From: Glycomyces tenuis DSM 44171
GTDB taxonomy: Bacteria; Actinomycetota; Actinomycetes; Mycobacteriales; Micromonosporaceae
Length of the DNA stretch: 64,000 bases
Reading direction: 5' to 3'
NCBI RefSeq assembly: GCF_000427885.1
Contig: NZ_ATYW01000020.1
Span: 84,817 to 148,816, forward strand
Below, piece after piece: positions 1 to 7,457 of this stretch. The position numbers were made by a program, and so were the translations under genes. The notes under the pieces were generated by a model. It saw nothing but the letters and a program-made list of their open reading frames with translations. It made no database searches and was not told the DNA's origin. How positions within the stretch are numbered: position 1 is the stretch's first letter; each line of letters begins with the position of its first letter.

Positions 1-528
1 TACGGCAAGTTCGCCTATTCGACGCTCGCGGGGTTCTCGCATGCGATCGCCGGGCCCGGTCTGGAGGCCGCCGCCCCGGACGGCGCGCTCGTGCTCTCCG
101 AGGATGGCCGCCACTGGCGGGGCCGCGAAGACTCCGAAGAAAGCACCGTCGACGACGGCGGCGTCCTCACCGTGACATGGCAGCCGTGGGAGGACGTCAC
201 GATCACGACCTCGCTGGAGGCGGCCGTGGACGGCTGGCACGCCCGCGTCCACGTCATCGAGACCGAGCGGACCCTCCACACCGGCGAAGGCGGCTGGTGC
301 GTCCCACGCGACGGCCATGAGGCCGAGATCGAGGACTCCCAGGCCCGCGTGACCTGCCAGGGGCTGCGCAGCGAGATCATCGACAGCACCGGATCGCGTG
401 AGGCCCAAGTGATCGCGCCGATGCCCGGCACACACCTGTACTGGCCGGGGACTGTGCTGCCGGTCCTGCGCGGCGTCATCGAACCGGGTCGACACGTCCT
501 GAAATCACTGATATATATCGGCAACTAG
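1..528 (+). CDS. DUF2264 domain protein, C-terminal part (5' end outside window)
   Basis: The reading frame is open from base 1 and ends at TAG 526-528, giving the last 175 residues. The first residues, YGKFAYSTLAGFSHAI, match the conserved YGKFAYST block of DUF2264 proteins, after which the chain runs as a beta-rich domain. DUF2264 proteins have an N-terminal alpha/alpha-barrel that looks like a glycoside hydrolase; their substrate is not established. In actinomycetes they often sit with sugar-uptake genes. The barrel is missing only because the window starts inside the gene. A 7-bp stem-loop follows the stop. Confidence 0.8.
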   Translation, partial: YGKFAYSTLAGFSHAIAGPGLEAAAPDGALVLSEDGRHWRGREDSEESTVDDGGVLTVTWQPWEDVTITTSLEAAVDGWHARVHVIETERTLHTGEGGWCVPRDGHEAEIEDSQARVTCQGLRSEIIDSTGSREAQVIAPMPGTHLYWPGTVLPVLRGVIEPGRHVLKSLIYIGN

Positions 529-536
529 GTATAAGC

Positions 537-562
537 CTCGGTCACGACCCCGCGAGACCGAG
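537..562 (+). terminator. stem-loop after the DUF2264 gene
   Basis: CTCGGTC at 537-543 pairs with GACCGAG at 556-562 around a 12-nt loop, nine bases after the stop codon. There is no T-tract, which is usual for actinomycete terminators. It separates this gene from the acetyltransferase promoter. Confidence 0.45.
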
Positions 563-605
563 CGCCGATGCGCCGACGGCCCTGCCCCGCACCGCAACGC
601 CCGCC

Positions 606-611
606 GTAGAC
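606..611 (+). promoter_or_regulatory. -10 box of a probable leaderless transcript
   Basis: TAGACT fits the actinobacterial -10 form TAnnnT and ends nine bases before the ATG at 621. No ribosome-binding site lies between, so transcription probably starts at or near the ATG. No clear -35 is visible. Confidence 0.45.
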
Positions 612-620
612 TCGTGCGCG

Positions 621-1121
621 ATGAGCGAGCACACTGACCTGCCGGACGGAGCGATTCTGCGCCGCGCCGAGCGCCGCGATCTGCCGGAGATCCTGCAACG
701 GATCGTCGACCTCGCCGAATACGAGCGGGAGCCCGATGCGGTCGAGACGACCGTCGAAGACCTCGACGCCGCGCTGTTCGGACCGAACCCAGCGGTCTTC
801 GCGCATGTCGTCGAGTCCGATGGGCGGATCGTCGGCATCGCCGTCTGGTTCCTCAACTTCTCGACCTGGACGGGCAAGCACGGGATCTACCTCGAAGACC
901 TCTATGTCGACCCCGCCTCGCGCGGCCGCGGCTACGGGGCGGCGCTGCTGCGCGCGCTCGCCCGGCTGTGCGTCGAACGCGGCTACGCGCGGTTCGAATG
1001 GGCGGTGCTCGACTGGAACGCGCCTTCGATCGCGTTCTACGAGTCCCTCGGCGCCGTCCCGATGGACGATTGGACCGTCTACCGCCTGGCGGGGCCGGCG
1101 CTGAAGTCGCTCGGGTCCTGA
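621..1121 (+). CDS. GNAT family N-acetyltransferase (diamine-acetyltransferase-like)
   Basis: A 166-residue single-domain protein. The acetyl-CoA binding motif A is clear (LEDLYVDPASRGRGYGAALL, with the R-G-R-G-Y-G loop), followed by NAPSIAFYESLGA near the C-terminus. The LEDLYV block and overall length resemble spermidine/spermine (diamine) N-acetyltransferases, but the family is promiscuous and the true acceptor cannot be read from sequence. It stands alone between terminators. The convergent phosphodiester-glycosidase gene ends 36 bp downstream. Confidence 0.8.
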   Translation: MSEHTDLPDGAILRRAERRDLPEILQRIVDLAEYEREPDAVETTVEDLDAALFGPNPAVFAHVVESDGRIVGIAVWFLNFSTWTGKHGIYLEDLYVDPASRGRGYGAALLRALARLCVERGYARFEWAVLDWNAPSIAFYESLGAVPMDDWTVYRLAGPALKSLGS

Positions 1122-1157
1122 GCGACCGCGCCGCCCCGCGGGCGATGCGGCGGCCGC

Positions 1158-4100
1158 CTATTCGACGCTGATCGTCCGCGAGGCCTCCACGCCGTTGACG
1201 CTCACCGTCAGCTCGACCGTCCCGTGCCGCCACGCCAGCAGCTCGTTCGTGTCGGGGTCGAACCAGGCGTCGCACAGCCACCACTGGAGCGGGCCGGGAG
1301 GCTTCGATCCGATGCAGAGCTCGTCCGATCCGCTCCACTCGACGCTCATCGGGTAGCCGACCGGCAGTACCGCGTCGCCCTGGGTCAGTTCCGCTCCGAT
1401 CTGGACCGTCTCTCCGGGCGAGACGCTCGTCGGCGAGTCCAGCGCCAGCTCGTCGACCTGGGGGCGGACCTGCGCCGCGAGCCACTGCTCCTCGGGGGCC
1501 CACGGCCAGGAGCGGTCGGCCTCCTCGTTGACGCCGAACTCGGTCCAGCCGATGAAGCCGCCGTCCTCGGCGGAGCCGTGCGGGGCCTTCCCGGAGTTGC
1601 CGTTCACCCAGTAGGCCACGCCGTCGATGTGGTCGGCGGCGAAGTACCCCGCGTGCGCGCCGATGTAGACCGACTCTTTGCCGGTGCCGGTCTCGAACTC
1701 GCCGAGCCACCGCTCGAGGACGGCGGCTTCGAGTCGGTCGCCCAGCTGGCTGGCCTGCTGCGGGCTGCTGTCGTGCGGCGGCACGTGGGCCACCACGGCC
1801 ACCGAGTGGATGTCCGGGTCCTCGGCGGCCCCGTCGAGCGCCTCCCGCAGCATCGTGATCTGCTCGAAGCCGCCGCCGGCGATCGTCAGCCGCGAGGTGT
1901 CGAGCGTGACGAAGCGGGTGCCGCCGTGGTCGAAGGTCTGGTACGCGGGTCCGAACGTCGCCGACCAGTCCTCGATGTCGCAGCCCATGACCTCGTGGTT
2001 GCCGGGGACGTAGACCCAGTCCATCGCGTCGCCGAGCTCTTCGTCGAGGACCTGCTCGGCCAGTGCGAGGTCCTCGCTCTCGCATTCGTCGACCAGGTCG
2101 CCGTTGACGATCAGCAAGTCGGCGCCGGAGTCCTTGATCTCGCGCAGGGTGCGCCGGGCCGATTCGACGATGGGGCTGTCGGGGTCCTCGGCGACGAACT
2201 GGGCGTCGGACATGACCGCGAAGGTCCAGTCGGCGCCGTCGAGGTCGTCGGCGATCAGCGGGTCGGGCCGGGTCTCGGGGTCGGGCAGTTCGACGTCGGG
2301 CGCGACGTAGGAGACGAGGCCGCTGATGGCGATCTCGCCGTTGTAGGAGGCGTCGGGCGCGGTCTCGGCGACGTAGAGGCGGTACACCGAGAGCGGGTAC
2401 TGGGTGCCTTGGGGCACTTCGAATTCGACCCAGCGCCAGCCTTCCCAGGTGAGGTGGTCGCCGCGCAGGACGACGTCGGTTCCCTCGGCGTCCTTGAGGT
2501 GCAGCGAGGGCCATTCGCCGTTGCCCTGCGCCTTGATCCACATGCCGAAGCGCTGCGGCTGCCCGTCGACCTCGATGCTCGCCGGGGGCCAGGCGTAGGC
2601 GGCGCGGGTGGCGGTGGACTGGGTGAAGTCGTAGGCCATGGCGAGGCCGTCGCCGTCGTGGCCGTCGGCGGGGGCGACCGAGCCGGTGGCGCGGGCGGCG
2701 GTGAAGGTCCACTGCTCGGCGTCGGAGAAGTCGGCGACGGGCTGCTCGGTGAGCCCGATGGTGACGGCCAGTGTCGTGCTGTGGCCGTCGACGGTGAGGT
2801 CCACGACGGTCGATCCGCTGTCGGTCGCGGCCGAGACGGTGAAGCCGCCGCGGCCGTCGGCTTCGACGGCGATCACGTCCGGGTCGTATTCGAGCTCGAT
2901 GTCGGCCGGGTCGACGGGGGCGGTGAAGCCGTCGGCGTCGGAGCCGATGAGCTGGAACGCCGCGGTGGCGTCGCCGTCGGGCAGGGAGAGGAGCCGCTGG
3001 GAGGGCTCGATCTCGGCGAGCGGGCCGAGCACGGTCATCTCGGTCGAGCCGGAGGCCCGTCCGGACGCCGCGGTCACGGTGACGGTCCCGGAGCGGTGTC
3101 CGGCGTGGAAGACCGCGTCCCCGTCGACGTGGCCGGACCGGATCGAGCCCGTGCGCCAGTAGGGGGTCGCCTCGGCGGGGGCGAAGGAGGCGTCGTAGGG
3201 CGTGGCCGAGAGCGGGCGGCTCAGACCGGGGAAGACCCGGCCGTAGTCGTGGGGGTCGATCGAGCCGGGGGCGAACGGCGCGAGGGGTTCGACGGCGAAG
3301 CCGGCGGCTTCGCCGTCGCCCGCGGGGACGGTGAGGGCCAGGCCGTTGCCGACCTCGCGCTCGTTGCCGTCGGAGGGGCTGTTGACGGTGATCAGCTCGT
3401 CGGTGCCGGAGGAGCGGGCGAGCATGGTGGAGGAGCCGCCGCCGTCGAGGTTCAGGGCGCTGTGGGCGCCCATCGCGCGGAGTTCGGCGGCGACCTCGTC
3501 GAGCGTGTAGCCGCCGCTGGCGGCCTGGCGGCCGTCGAAGGTCACCAGGTACATGGTCCGTCCGTCCTCGGAGAATCCGACGGCGGTGCGGGGGTGGCGG
3601 CTCTGGTCCTCGTGGGGGACGGTCTCGCCGTCCTCGATGAGGACTTGGCGGCCGGAGACGGCGAGGTCGGGGACGGCTCCGTCGACGACGGGGGCGTACT
3701 CGACCTGGACGGTGTCGCCGACCGCGAGTGCGGCGAGGGCGCTCGCTCCGGCTTCGCGGCCGACGAGGGCGATGGCGCCTTCGGGGATCGCGCCCTCGTC
3801 GGGGGTGTCGTCCACGGCGGTGACAATTCCGTCCACAATGGTGACTTCGAGGAGTTCGGCGGCGCCTTCGGCGACGCGGGCGCGGCTGTCGGCTCCCCAG
3901 GCGGGCGTGTAGGCGCCGATGCCGTCGGCGGGGATCGCGGTGGTGTTGAGGCCGTGGAGGTCGAGGGTGCCCGAGGCCGTGGTGGCGGTGCCGGTGAAGC
4001 CGATCGACCGGATCGAGCCGCGGCCGTCGGCGTCGAAGGCGACGGCGTGGGAGGTCCCGGTGTCGGCGGATTTGACGAGCTCGCCGCCCTCGATGGCGGC

Positions 4101-4454
4101 TCCCTGGGGCCCGCCGGTGTCGTTGATGTCGAAGAAGTCGGCGTTGACGGCGAGGACGACGTCCTCATGGCCCTCGGTCTGCTCGCGGACCGTGGAGGCG
4201 TCCGAGACGGAGCCGGGCGAGAGGTACTCGGGCCGGACGTCGGCGGTGAGGTCGACGGTGACCGCGTCGGCGCGCAGCCAGCCCTGGTCCTCCCAGCGGT
4301 CGAAGGACTCGAGTTCGACGCCGGGGGCGAGGGTCCGGGTGTCGCCGTCGACCTGGATGGCGTCCGTGGCCGCATCCTGCGCCGCGGCCGAGGGCGCGAT
4401 GAGGGCGGTGGTGAGCAGTGTCGCGGTCGCGAGGATCCAGGGTGCGGTTCGCAT
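1158..4454 (-). CDS. secreted phosphodiester glycosidase / metallophosphoesterase fusion
   Basis: 1098 residues from an ATG at 4454; an in-frame ATG at 4526 would add 24 basic residues before the signal peptide MRTAPWILATATLLTTALIA, so the later start is preferred. The N-terminal third is a phosphodiester glycosidase (NAGPA/DUF2233) domain, with AVNADFFDIN and the hallmark NLDGGGSSTM near residue 335. Ig-like beta segments and a galactose-binding-like module follow. A calcineurin-type metallophosphoesterase begins near residue 745 with SDAQF, GDLVDE and GNHE. The first motif is D-A-Q rather than D-x-H, a variant I recall from related phosphatases. Known family members remove sugar-phosphodiester caps and phosphate. 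Here it probably acts outside the cell on sugar-phosphate polymers, which is inference. Confidence 0.85.
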   Translation of the reverse strand: MRTAPWILATATLLTTALIAPSAAAQDAATDAIQVDGDTRTLAPGVELESFDRWEDQGWLRADAVTVDLTADVRPEYLSPGSVSDASTVREQTEGHEDVVLAVNADFFDINDTGGPQGAAIEGGELVKSADTGTSHAVAFDADGRGSIRSIGFTGTATTASGTLDLHGLNTTAIPADGIGAYTPAWGADSRARVAEGAAELLEVTIVDGIVTAVDDTPDEGAIPEGAIALVGREAGASALAALAVGDTVQVEYAPVVDGAVPDLAVSGRQVLIEDGETVPHEDQSRHPRTAVGFSEDGRTMYLVTFDGRQAASGGYTLDEVAAELRAMGAHSALNLDGGGSSTMLARSSGTDELITVNSPSDGNEREVGNGLALTVPAGDGEAAGFAVEPLAPFAPGSIDPHDYGRVFPGLSRPLSATPYDASFAPAEATPYWRTGSIRSGHVDGDAVFHAGHRSGTVTVTAASGRASGSTEMTVLGPLAEIEPSQRLLSLPDGDATAAFQLIGSDADGFTAPVDPADIELEYDPDVIAVEADGRGGFTVSAATDSGSTVVDLTVDGHSTTLAVTIGLTEQPVADFSDAEQWTFTAARATGSVAPADGHDGDGLAMAYDFTQSTATRAAYAWPPASIEVDGQPQRFGMWIKAQGNGEWPSLHLKDAEGTDVVLRGDHLTWEGWRWVEFEVPQGTQYPLSVYRLYVAETAPDASYNGEIAISGLVSYVAPDVELPDPETRPDPLIADDLDGADWTFAVMSDAQFVAEDPDSPIVESARRTLREIKDSGADLLIVNGDLVDECESEDLALAEQVLDEELGDAMDWVYVPGNHEVMGCDIEDWSATFGPAYQTFDHGGTRFVTLDTSRLTIAGGGFEQITMLREALDGAAEDPDIHSVAVVAHVPPHDSSPQQASQLGDRLEAAVLERWLGEFETGTGKESVYIGAHAGYFAADHIDGVAYWVNGNSGKAPHGSAEDGGFIGWTEFGVNEEADRSWPWAPEEQWLAAQVRPQVDELALDSPTSVSPGETVQIGAELTQGDAVLPVGYPMSVEWSGSDELCIGSKPPGPLQWWLCDAWFDPDTNELLAWRHGTVELTVSVNGVEASRTISVE

Positions 4455-4534
4455 GGTGAGGGCCTTGTCTCCGTGGGTCTTCGGCCGGCGCCCGCGGACC
4501 CCGGCCGTGATTCGGCGCTTCCACACACGATGCC

Positions 4535-4571
4535 TGAAAATCCCCTACGTGAAAAGACGTAAACGTGAAAA
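4535..4571 (-). promoter_or_regulatory. three spaced TGAAAA repeats upstream of the phosphodiester glycosidase gene
   Basis: TGAAAA occurs at 4535-4540, 4550-4555 and 4566-4571; the last two are part of a 9-bp direct repeat ACGTGAAAA (4547-4555, 4563-4571). On the gene's strand this reads as repeated TTTTCACGT. It lies 80-120 bp before the start, in the only AT-rich patch nearby. It is a candidate activator or repressor site; the protein is unknown. Confidence 0.35.
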
Positions 4572-4717
4572 TAAACTTCTAACTCCGGGCGAACTCGATC
4601 TTGACGCCAGAGGGACGCCGCGGGCGTGAGCGGTGAATCGCCGGTCCCCGCGCCGCCGAAAACTTAGGATGGAGGCCCGCCGCGCCGATTCGGGCGCATT
4701 CGAGGAGGGAAGCGGGC

Positions 4718-5044
4718 ATGAGCGACTTCGCGTTCGCGGGGAAGACCTTCGAACTCCGCCTGGACAATGGGATCGTCTTCCACAACACCTATGGGGCCGA
4801 AGGCAACACGCTCCACTACGAGGAGGTCGACGGTGCCTCCGAGGGAGGCTCCGAAGAGGTCGGGCTGCACGTCGGGGAGGTGTCCCGCGGGGTCTACCTG
4901 ATCGGCTGGAACGAGCTCTCGGGGACCGCGGTCGCCCACGTGATGGACTTCAACACCGGCACGGTCACCGGCTTCTGGTCCATCGACGACGGCGGCGGCC
5001 GAACCGGCGAGGTGCACACCGGCACCTTCCGAGAGGTCGAATAG
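4718..5044 (+). CDS. MoaF-like small beta-barrel protein
   Basis: A 108-residue protein with no signal peptide. It begins FAGKTFELRLDNGIVFHNTY and continues with GVYLIGWNELSGTAVAHVMDFNTGTVTGFW, the pattern of MoaF-like (calycin fold) proteins, in which strands alternate with short turns and the G-T-x-V-x-H-V-x-D block is conserved. The molecular job of single-domain MoaF-like proteins is not established; the MoaF name does not prove a role in molybdenum cofactor synthesis, and no other moa gene is near. The start follows GAGGGAAGCGGGC, a fair ribosome-binding site. Confidence 0.6.
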   Translation: MSDFAFAGKTFELRLDNGIVFHNTYGAEGNTLHYEEVDGASEGGSEEVGLHVGEVSRGVYLIGWNELSGTAVAHVMDFNTGTVTGFWSIDDGGGRTGEVHTGTFREVE

Positions 5045-5052
5045 CGCCCGGT

Positions 5053-5058
5053 TAGGCT
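5053..5058 (+). promoter_or_regulatory. -10 box of a probable leaderless transcript (phosphotransferase gene)
   Basis: TAGGCT ends six bases before the ATG at 5065, with no Shine-Dalgarno sequence between. The upstream gene stops at 5044, so the -35 region would lie in its 3' end. Confidence 0.4.
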
Positions 5059-5064
5059 CATGGC

Positions 5065-5724
5065 ATGGAGCTGATCGGCGCCGGACGCGCCTCCCGGGTG
5101 TTCGCGCTCGACGCGGACCGAGTGCTGCGCCGCAGTGGATTCGACACCGAGGGCGAGGCACGGCTCATGCGCCTGCTGCGCCGGGAGGGCTTCCCGGCCC
5201 CCGAGGTCTTCGACGCCCGGGGCGGCGATCTGGTGATGGAGCGCCTGCACGGGCCGACGCTGGCCGCCGAGATGCTCGCCGGGCGGGTCGCCCCCGCTGA
5301 GACGGCGGACGTCCTGCTCGGACTGCACGAGCGCCTGCACCGGATCGACGCGCCGCCGTGGCTCCCCTCCGCCTCCCGCGGCGTCGACCTCACCGGCGAC
5401 GGCCCGGCCCGCGTGCTGCACCTGGACCTCCACCCGGAGAACGTGATCCTCACCGAAGCCGGTCCCCACCTGGTCGACTGGGCCAACGCGGCGGCCGGGG
5501 CCCCCGCGTTCGACCTCGCGGTCTCCTGGGTGATCCTCGTCGGCGTCGACCTCGCCGCATACGGTCTCCCGGCCGAGCGGATCGAGTCGCTGCGAACCGG
5601 GACGCTCCCGAGACTGCGCGAGGCCGCCACCGAAGCGGCACTGGCCGAAGCGATCCGCTACCGCCGGGCCGACCCGAACATCGACGAGTCCGAGATCGAC
5701 AGGGCCCTGAACGAACTCGCCTGA
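5065..5724 (+). CDS. APH-type phosphotransferase
   Basis: 219 residues with the aminoglycoside/choline phosphotransferase fold. The Brenner motif HLDLHPENV holds the catalytic Asp121 and Asn126, and the magnesium-binding Asp138 sits in LVDWAN. The N-lobe is short (nucleotide loop GAGRASRVF, residues 5-13), so the protein is smaller than typical 250-300-residue relatives but not obviously broken. Family members phosphorylate antibiotics, sugars or cell-wall amines; there is no evidence here for which. A terminator-like hairpin overlaps the stop codon. Confidence 0.75.
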   Translation: MELIGAGRASRVFALDADRVLRRSGFDTEGEARLMRLLRREGFPAPEVFDARGGDLVMERLHGPTLAAEMLAGRVAPAETADVLLGLHERLHRIDAPPWLPSASRGVDLTGDGPARVLHLDLHPENVILTEAGPHLVDWANAAAGAPAFDLAVSWVILVGVDLAAYGLPAERIESLRTGTLPRLREAATEAALAEAIRYRRADPNIDESEIDRALNELA

Positions 5725-5743
5725 CCGCCCCCTTCGGGCGGTC
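5723..5743 (+). terminator. stem-loop terminator after the phosphotransferase gene
   Basis: GACCGCCC at 5723-5730 pairs perfectly with GGGCGGTC at 5736-5743 around a 5-nt loop. The left arm starts inside the TGA stop codon. Confidence 0.6.
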
Positions 5744-5791
5744 GCGGAGAACTCGCTGGCCTCCGACGCCCACCGCTGGCAGGCTTACGGC

Positions 5792-6601
5792 GTGACCGAC
5801 ACCGAGACCCACACCGAGCACGGCGACCCGGCGATCGCGCGCGGCGGGGAGATCCTGCGCACCGAGGTCGGATCGGGCCTGCACGGCATCGCCATCGCCG
5901 GCACCGACGACCACGACGAGATGGGCGTGTTCATCGAGCCGCCCGCATGCGTCATCGGCACGGCCGGACCGATGGACCACTACGTGTGGCGCACCCGGCC
6001 TGAAGGGCACCGCTCCGGGCACGGCGACACCGACCTGGTCATGTACTCGCTGCGCAAATACCTGCGGCTCGCGACCGGCGGCAACCCGACCGTCCTGCTG
6101 CCGCTGTTCGCCCCGGCCGCATCGGTCTACGCCTCGACCGAGCTGGGCGACGAACTGCGGGGGCTCGGTTCCGCGTTCCTGTCGCAGCGGGCGGCGCGGC
6201 GCTTCGTCGGCTACCTCGACGGCCAGATCGACCGCATGCTCGGGCACGCGCGAGGGGGCAAGGTCCCGAACCGGCCCGAGCTGGTCGAGCGGTACGGCTA
6301 CGACGTCAAGTACGCCTCCCATGCGCTCCGCCTGGCCTACCAGGGCCTCGAGATCGCCGAGCACGGCCGGCTGACATTGCCGATGCCCGAGGCCGAGCGC
6401 GAGCACGTGCGCCGCCTCAAGACCGGCGGCGTCGCCACCATGGACGACGCCCTCGACCAGATCCGGGCCGTGCGGAACCGCTTGGTGGAGTCGCTGGAAT
6501 CCGGCTCCGCGGTGCTGCCCGCCGAACCGGACACGGACCGGATCTCGGTGTGGTCGATCGAGGCCCACCGGCGCCACTGGCGAGACCACCACGGCTTCTA
6601 G
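5792..6601 (+). CDS. nucleotidyltransferase superfamily protein (COG3541-like)
   Basis: 269 residues from a GTG start. The N-terminus has a polymerase-beta-type nucleotidyltransferase signature: GSGLHG (residues 27-32) followed by the acidic cluster GTDDHDEMG (37-45). The pattern matches the predicted nucleotidyltransferases of COG3541, also found in phages, whose substrate is unknown. The C-terminal part is helical (DVKYASHALRLAYQGLEI). It is an isolated gene preceded by a terminator. There is no partner gene that would make it a toxin-antitoxin module, so I do not call it one. Confidence 0.7.
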   Translation: MTDTETHTEHGDPAIARGGEILRTEVGSGLHGIAIAGTDDHDEMGVFIEPPACVIGTAGPMDHYVWRTRPEGHRSGHGDTDLVMYSLRKYLRLATGGNPTVLLPLFAPAASVYASTELGDELRGLGSAFLSQRAARRFVGYLDGQIDRMLGHARGGKVPNRPELVERYGYDVKYASHALRLAYQGLEIAEHGRLTLPMPEAEREHVRRLKTGGVATMDDALDQIRAVRNRLVESLESGSAVLPAEPDTDRISVWSIEAHRRHWRDHHGF

Positions 6602-6680
6602 GAGGCGGGGTCGCCGCGTCGCGGTCCGCGCGATGCCGCGGCCGTCGAACGTGGAATGCTCCGGCGCGGCGGCGCGAGCG

Positions 6681-6686
6681 CATAAT
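6681..6686 (+). promoter_or_regulatory. -10 box of a probable leaderless transcript (membrane protein gene)
   Basis: CATAAT ends six bases before the ATG at 6693. This supports 6693 rather than the in-frame ATG at 6633 as the true start. Confidence 0.45.
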
Positions 6687-6692
6687 GGGCCG

Positions 6693-7457
6693 ATGCGCCC
6701 CGCCAAGCCCTGGCCGGGCGGCCCCGACGCCGTCTGGGCCGCATCGGCCGGCACCTCCGCCCAGCACCGCCCGCCCGCGCCCGACGTCTCGGGCTTCGAC
6801 GACTTCGCCCGCCGCGTCGCGCCCCGCGAAGCCGCTCTCCTGTCGGCCCTGCTCTTCGTCTTCCTGGGCGTCGGCCTGCTGGTGTACGCCATCGTGGTGG
6901 CCTCGCTCATGCCCGAGCTGCCCGAGGGTCTCGACGGCTTCGACGCCGTCGTCCTCAACCTCATGAAGTGGCACTGGGTGGTATCACTGGTCGTCGGCGC
7001 CTGGTCCCTGCTCGTCACCGCCCCGCGGACCTATCTGAAGGACAAGCGCGACCACCCCGGCGAGACCCGCGCGCTCTACGAGGCGAGCCTCGATCGCGGC
7101 GTCGTCTGCGAGGTCTTCGCGACCCGCTTCAAGGTCCCCGGCAGCGACGGCTGGGACCGGACCGTCATCGGGATCGACGCGCGCCTCGACGGGGAGCGGG
7201 CCGCCCGCATCCGCCGGGCGTTCACCGACTGGTTCGCCGCCGTCCAGAGCGACGTGCGGACCGACAAGGAGGTGTCGAAACGGCACGGCGGCCGCGACGT
7301 CCTGCCCGCCGAAGACGTCTTCGGCCCCGAGGCGGCCGGCGGCTACCTCATCCGGCAGAGCGTCGTCGGCACTGGGTGGATGATGCTCATACGAGACGAT
7401 CCGGTCGCGAGACGCGAGTGGACCCGGCTGCGGATCGAGGAGGCGAAAGCGGCCTGA
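6693..7457 (+). CDS. two-helix membrane protein of unknown function
   Basis: 254 residues. An N-terminal Pro-rich stretch leads to two transmembrane helices (about residues 51-73, AALLSALLFVFLGVGLLVYA, and 95-112, HWVVSLVVGAWSLLVTA), then a soluble C-terminal domain of about 135 residues that begins RTYLKDKRDHPGETRALYEA and includes FKVPGSDGWDRTVIGIDARL. I do not recognise the family. The last 71 bp overlap, tail to tail, the 3' end of the histidine kinase gene on the other strand, an unusually large convergent overlap. Confidence 0.6.
   Translation: MRPAKPWPGGPDAVWAASAGTSAQHRPPAPDVSGFDDFARRVAPREAALLSALLFVFLGVGLLVYAIVVASLMPELPEGLDGFDAVVLNLMKWHWVVSLVVGAWSLLVTAPRTYLKDKRDHPGETRALYEASLDRGVVCEVFATRFKVPGSDGWDRTVIGIDARLDGERAARIRRAFTDWFAAVQSDVRTDKEVSKRHGGRDVLPAEDVFGPEAAGGYLIRQSVVGTGWMMLIRDDPVARREWTRLRIEEAKAA

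Noticed and set aside
1224-4562. A 1112-codon open frame on the plus strand opposite the phosphodiester glycosidase gene
   Set aside because: It is the reverse-frame shadow of the real gene: almost pure Gly/Val/Asp/Arg, no domain, no start signal. Such long shadows are common at this GC content.
5792-6601. A nucleotidyltransferase toxin of a toxin-antitoxin pair
   Set aside because: No adjacent small antitoxin gene; the protein is 269 residues and matches a solitary predicted nucleotidyltransferase family.
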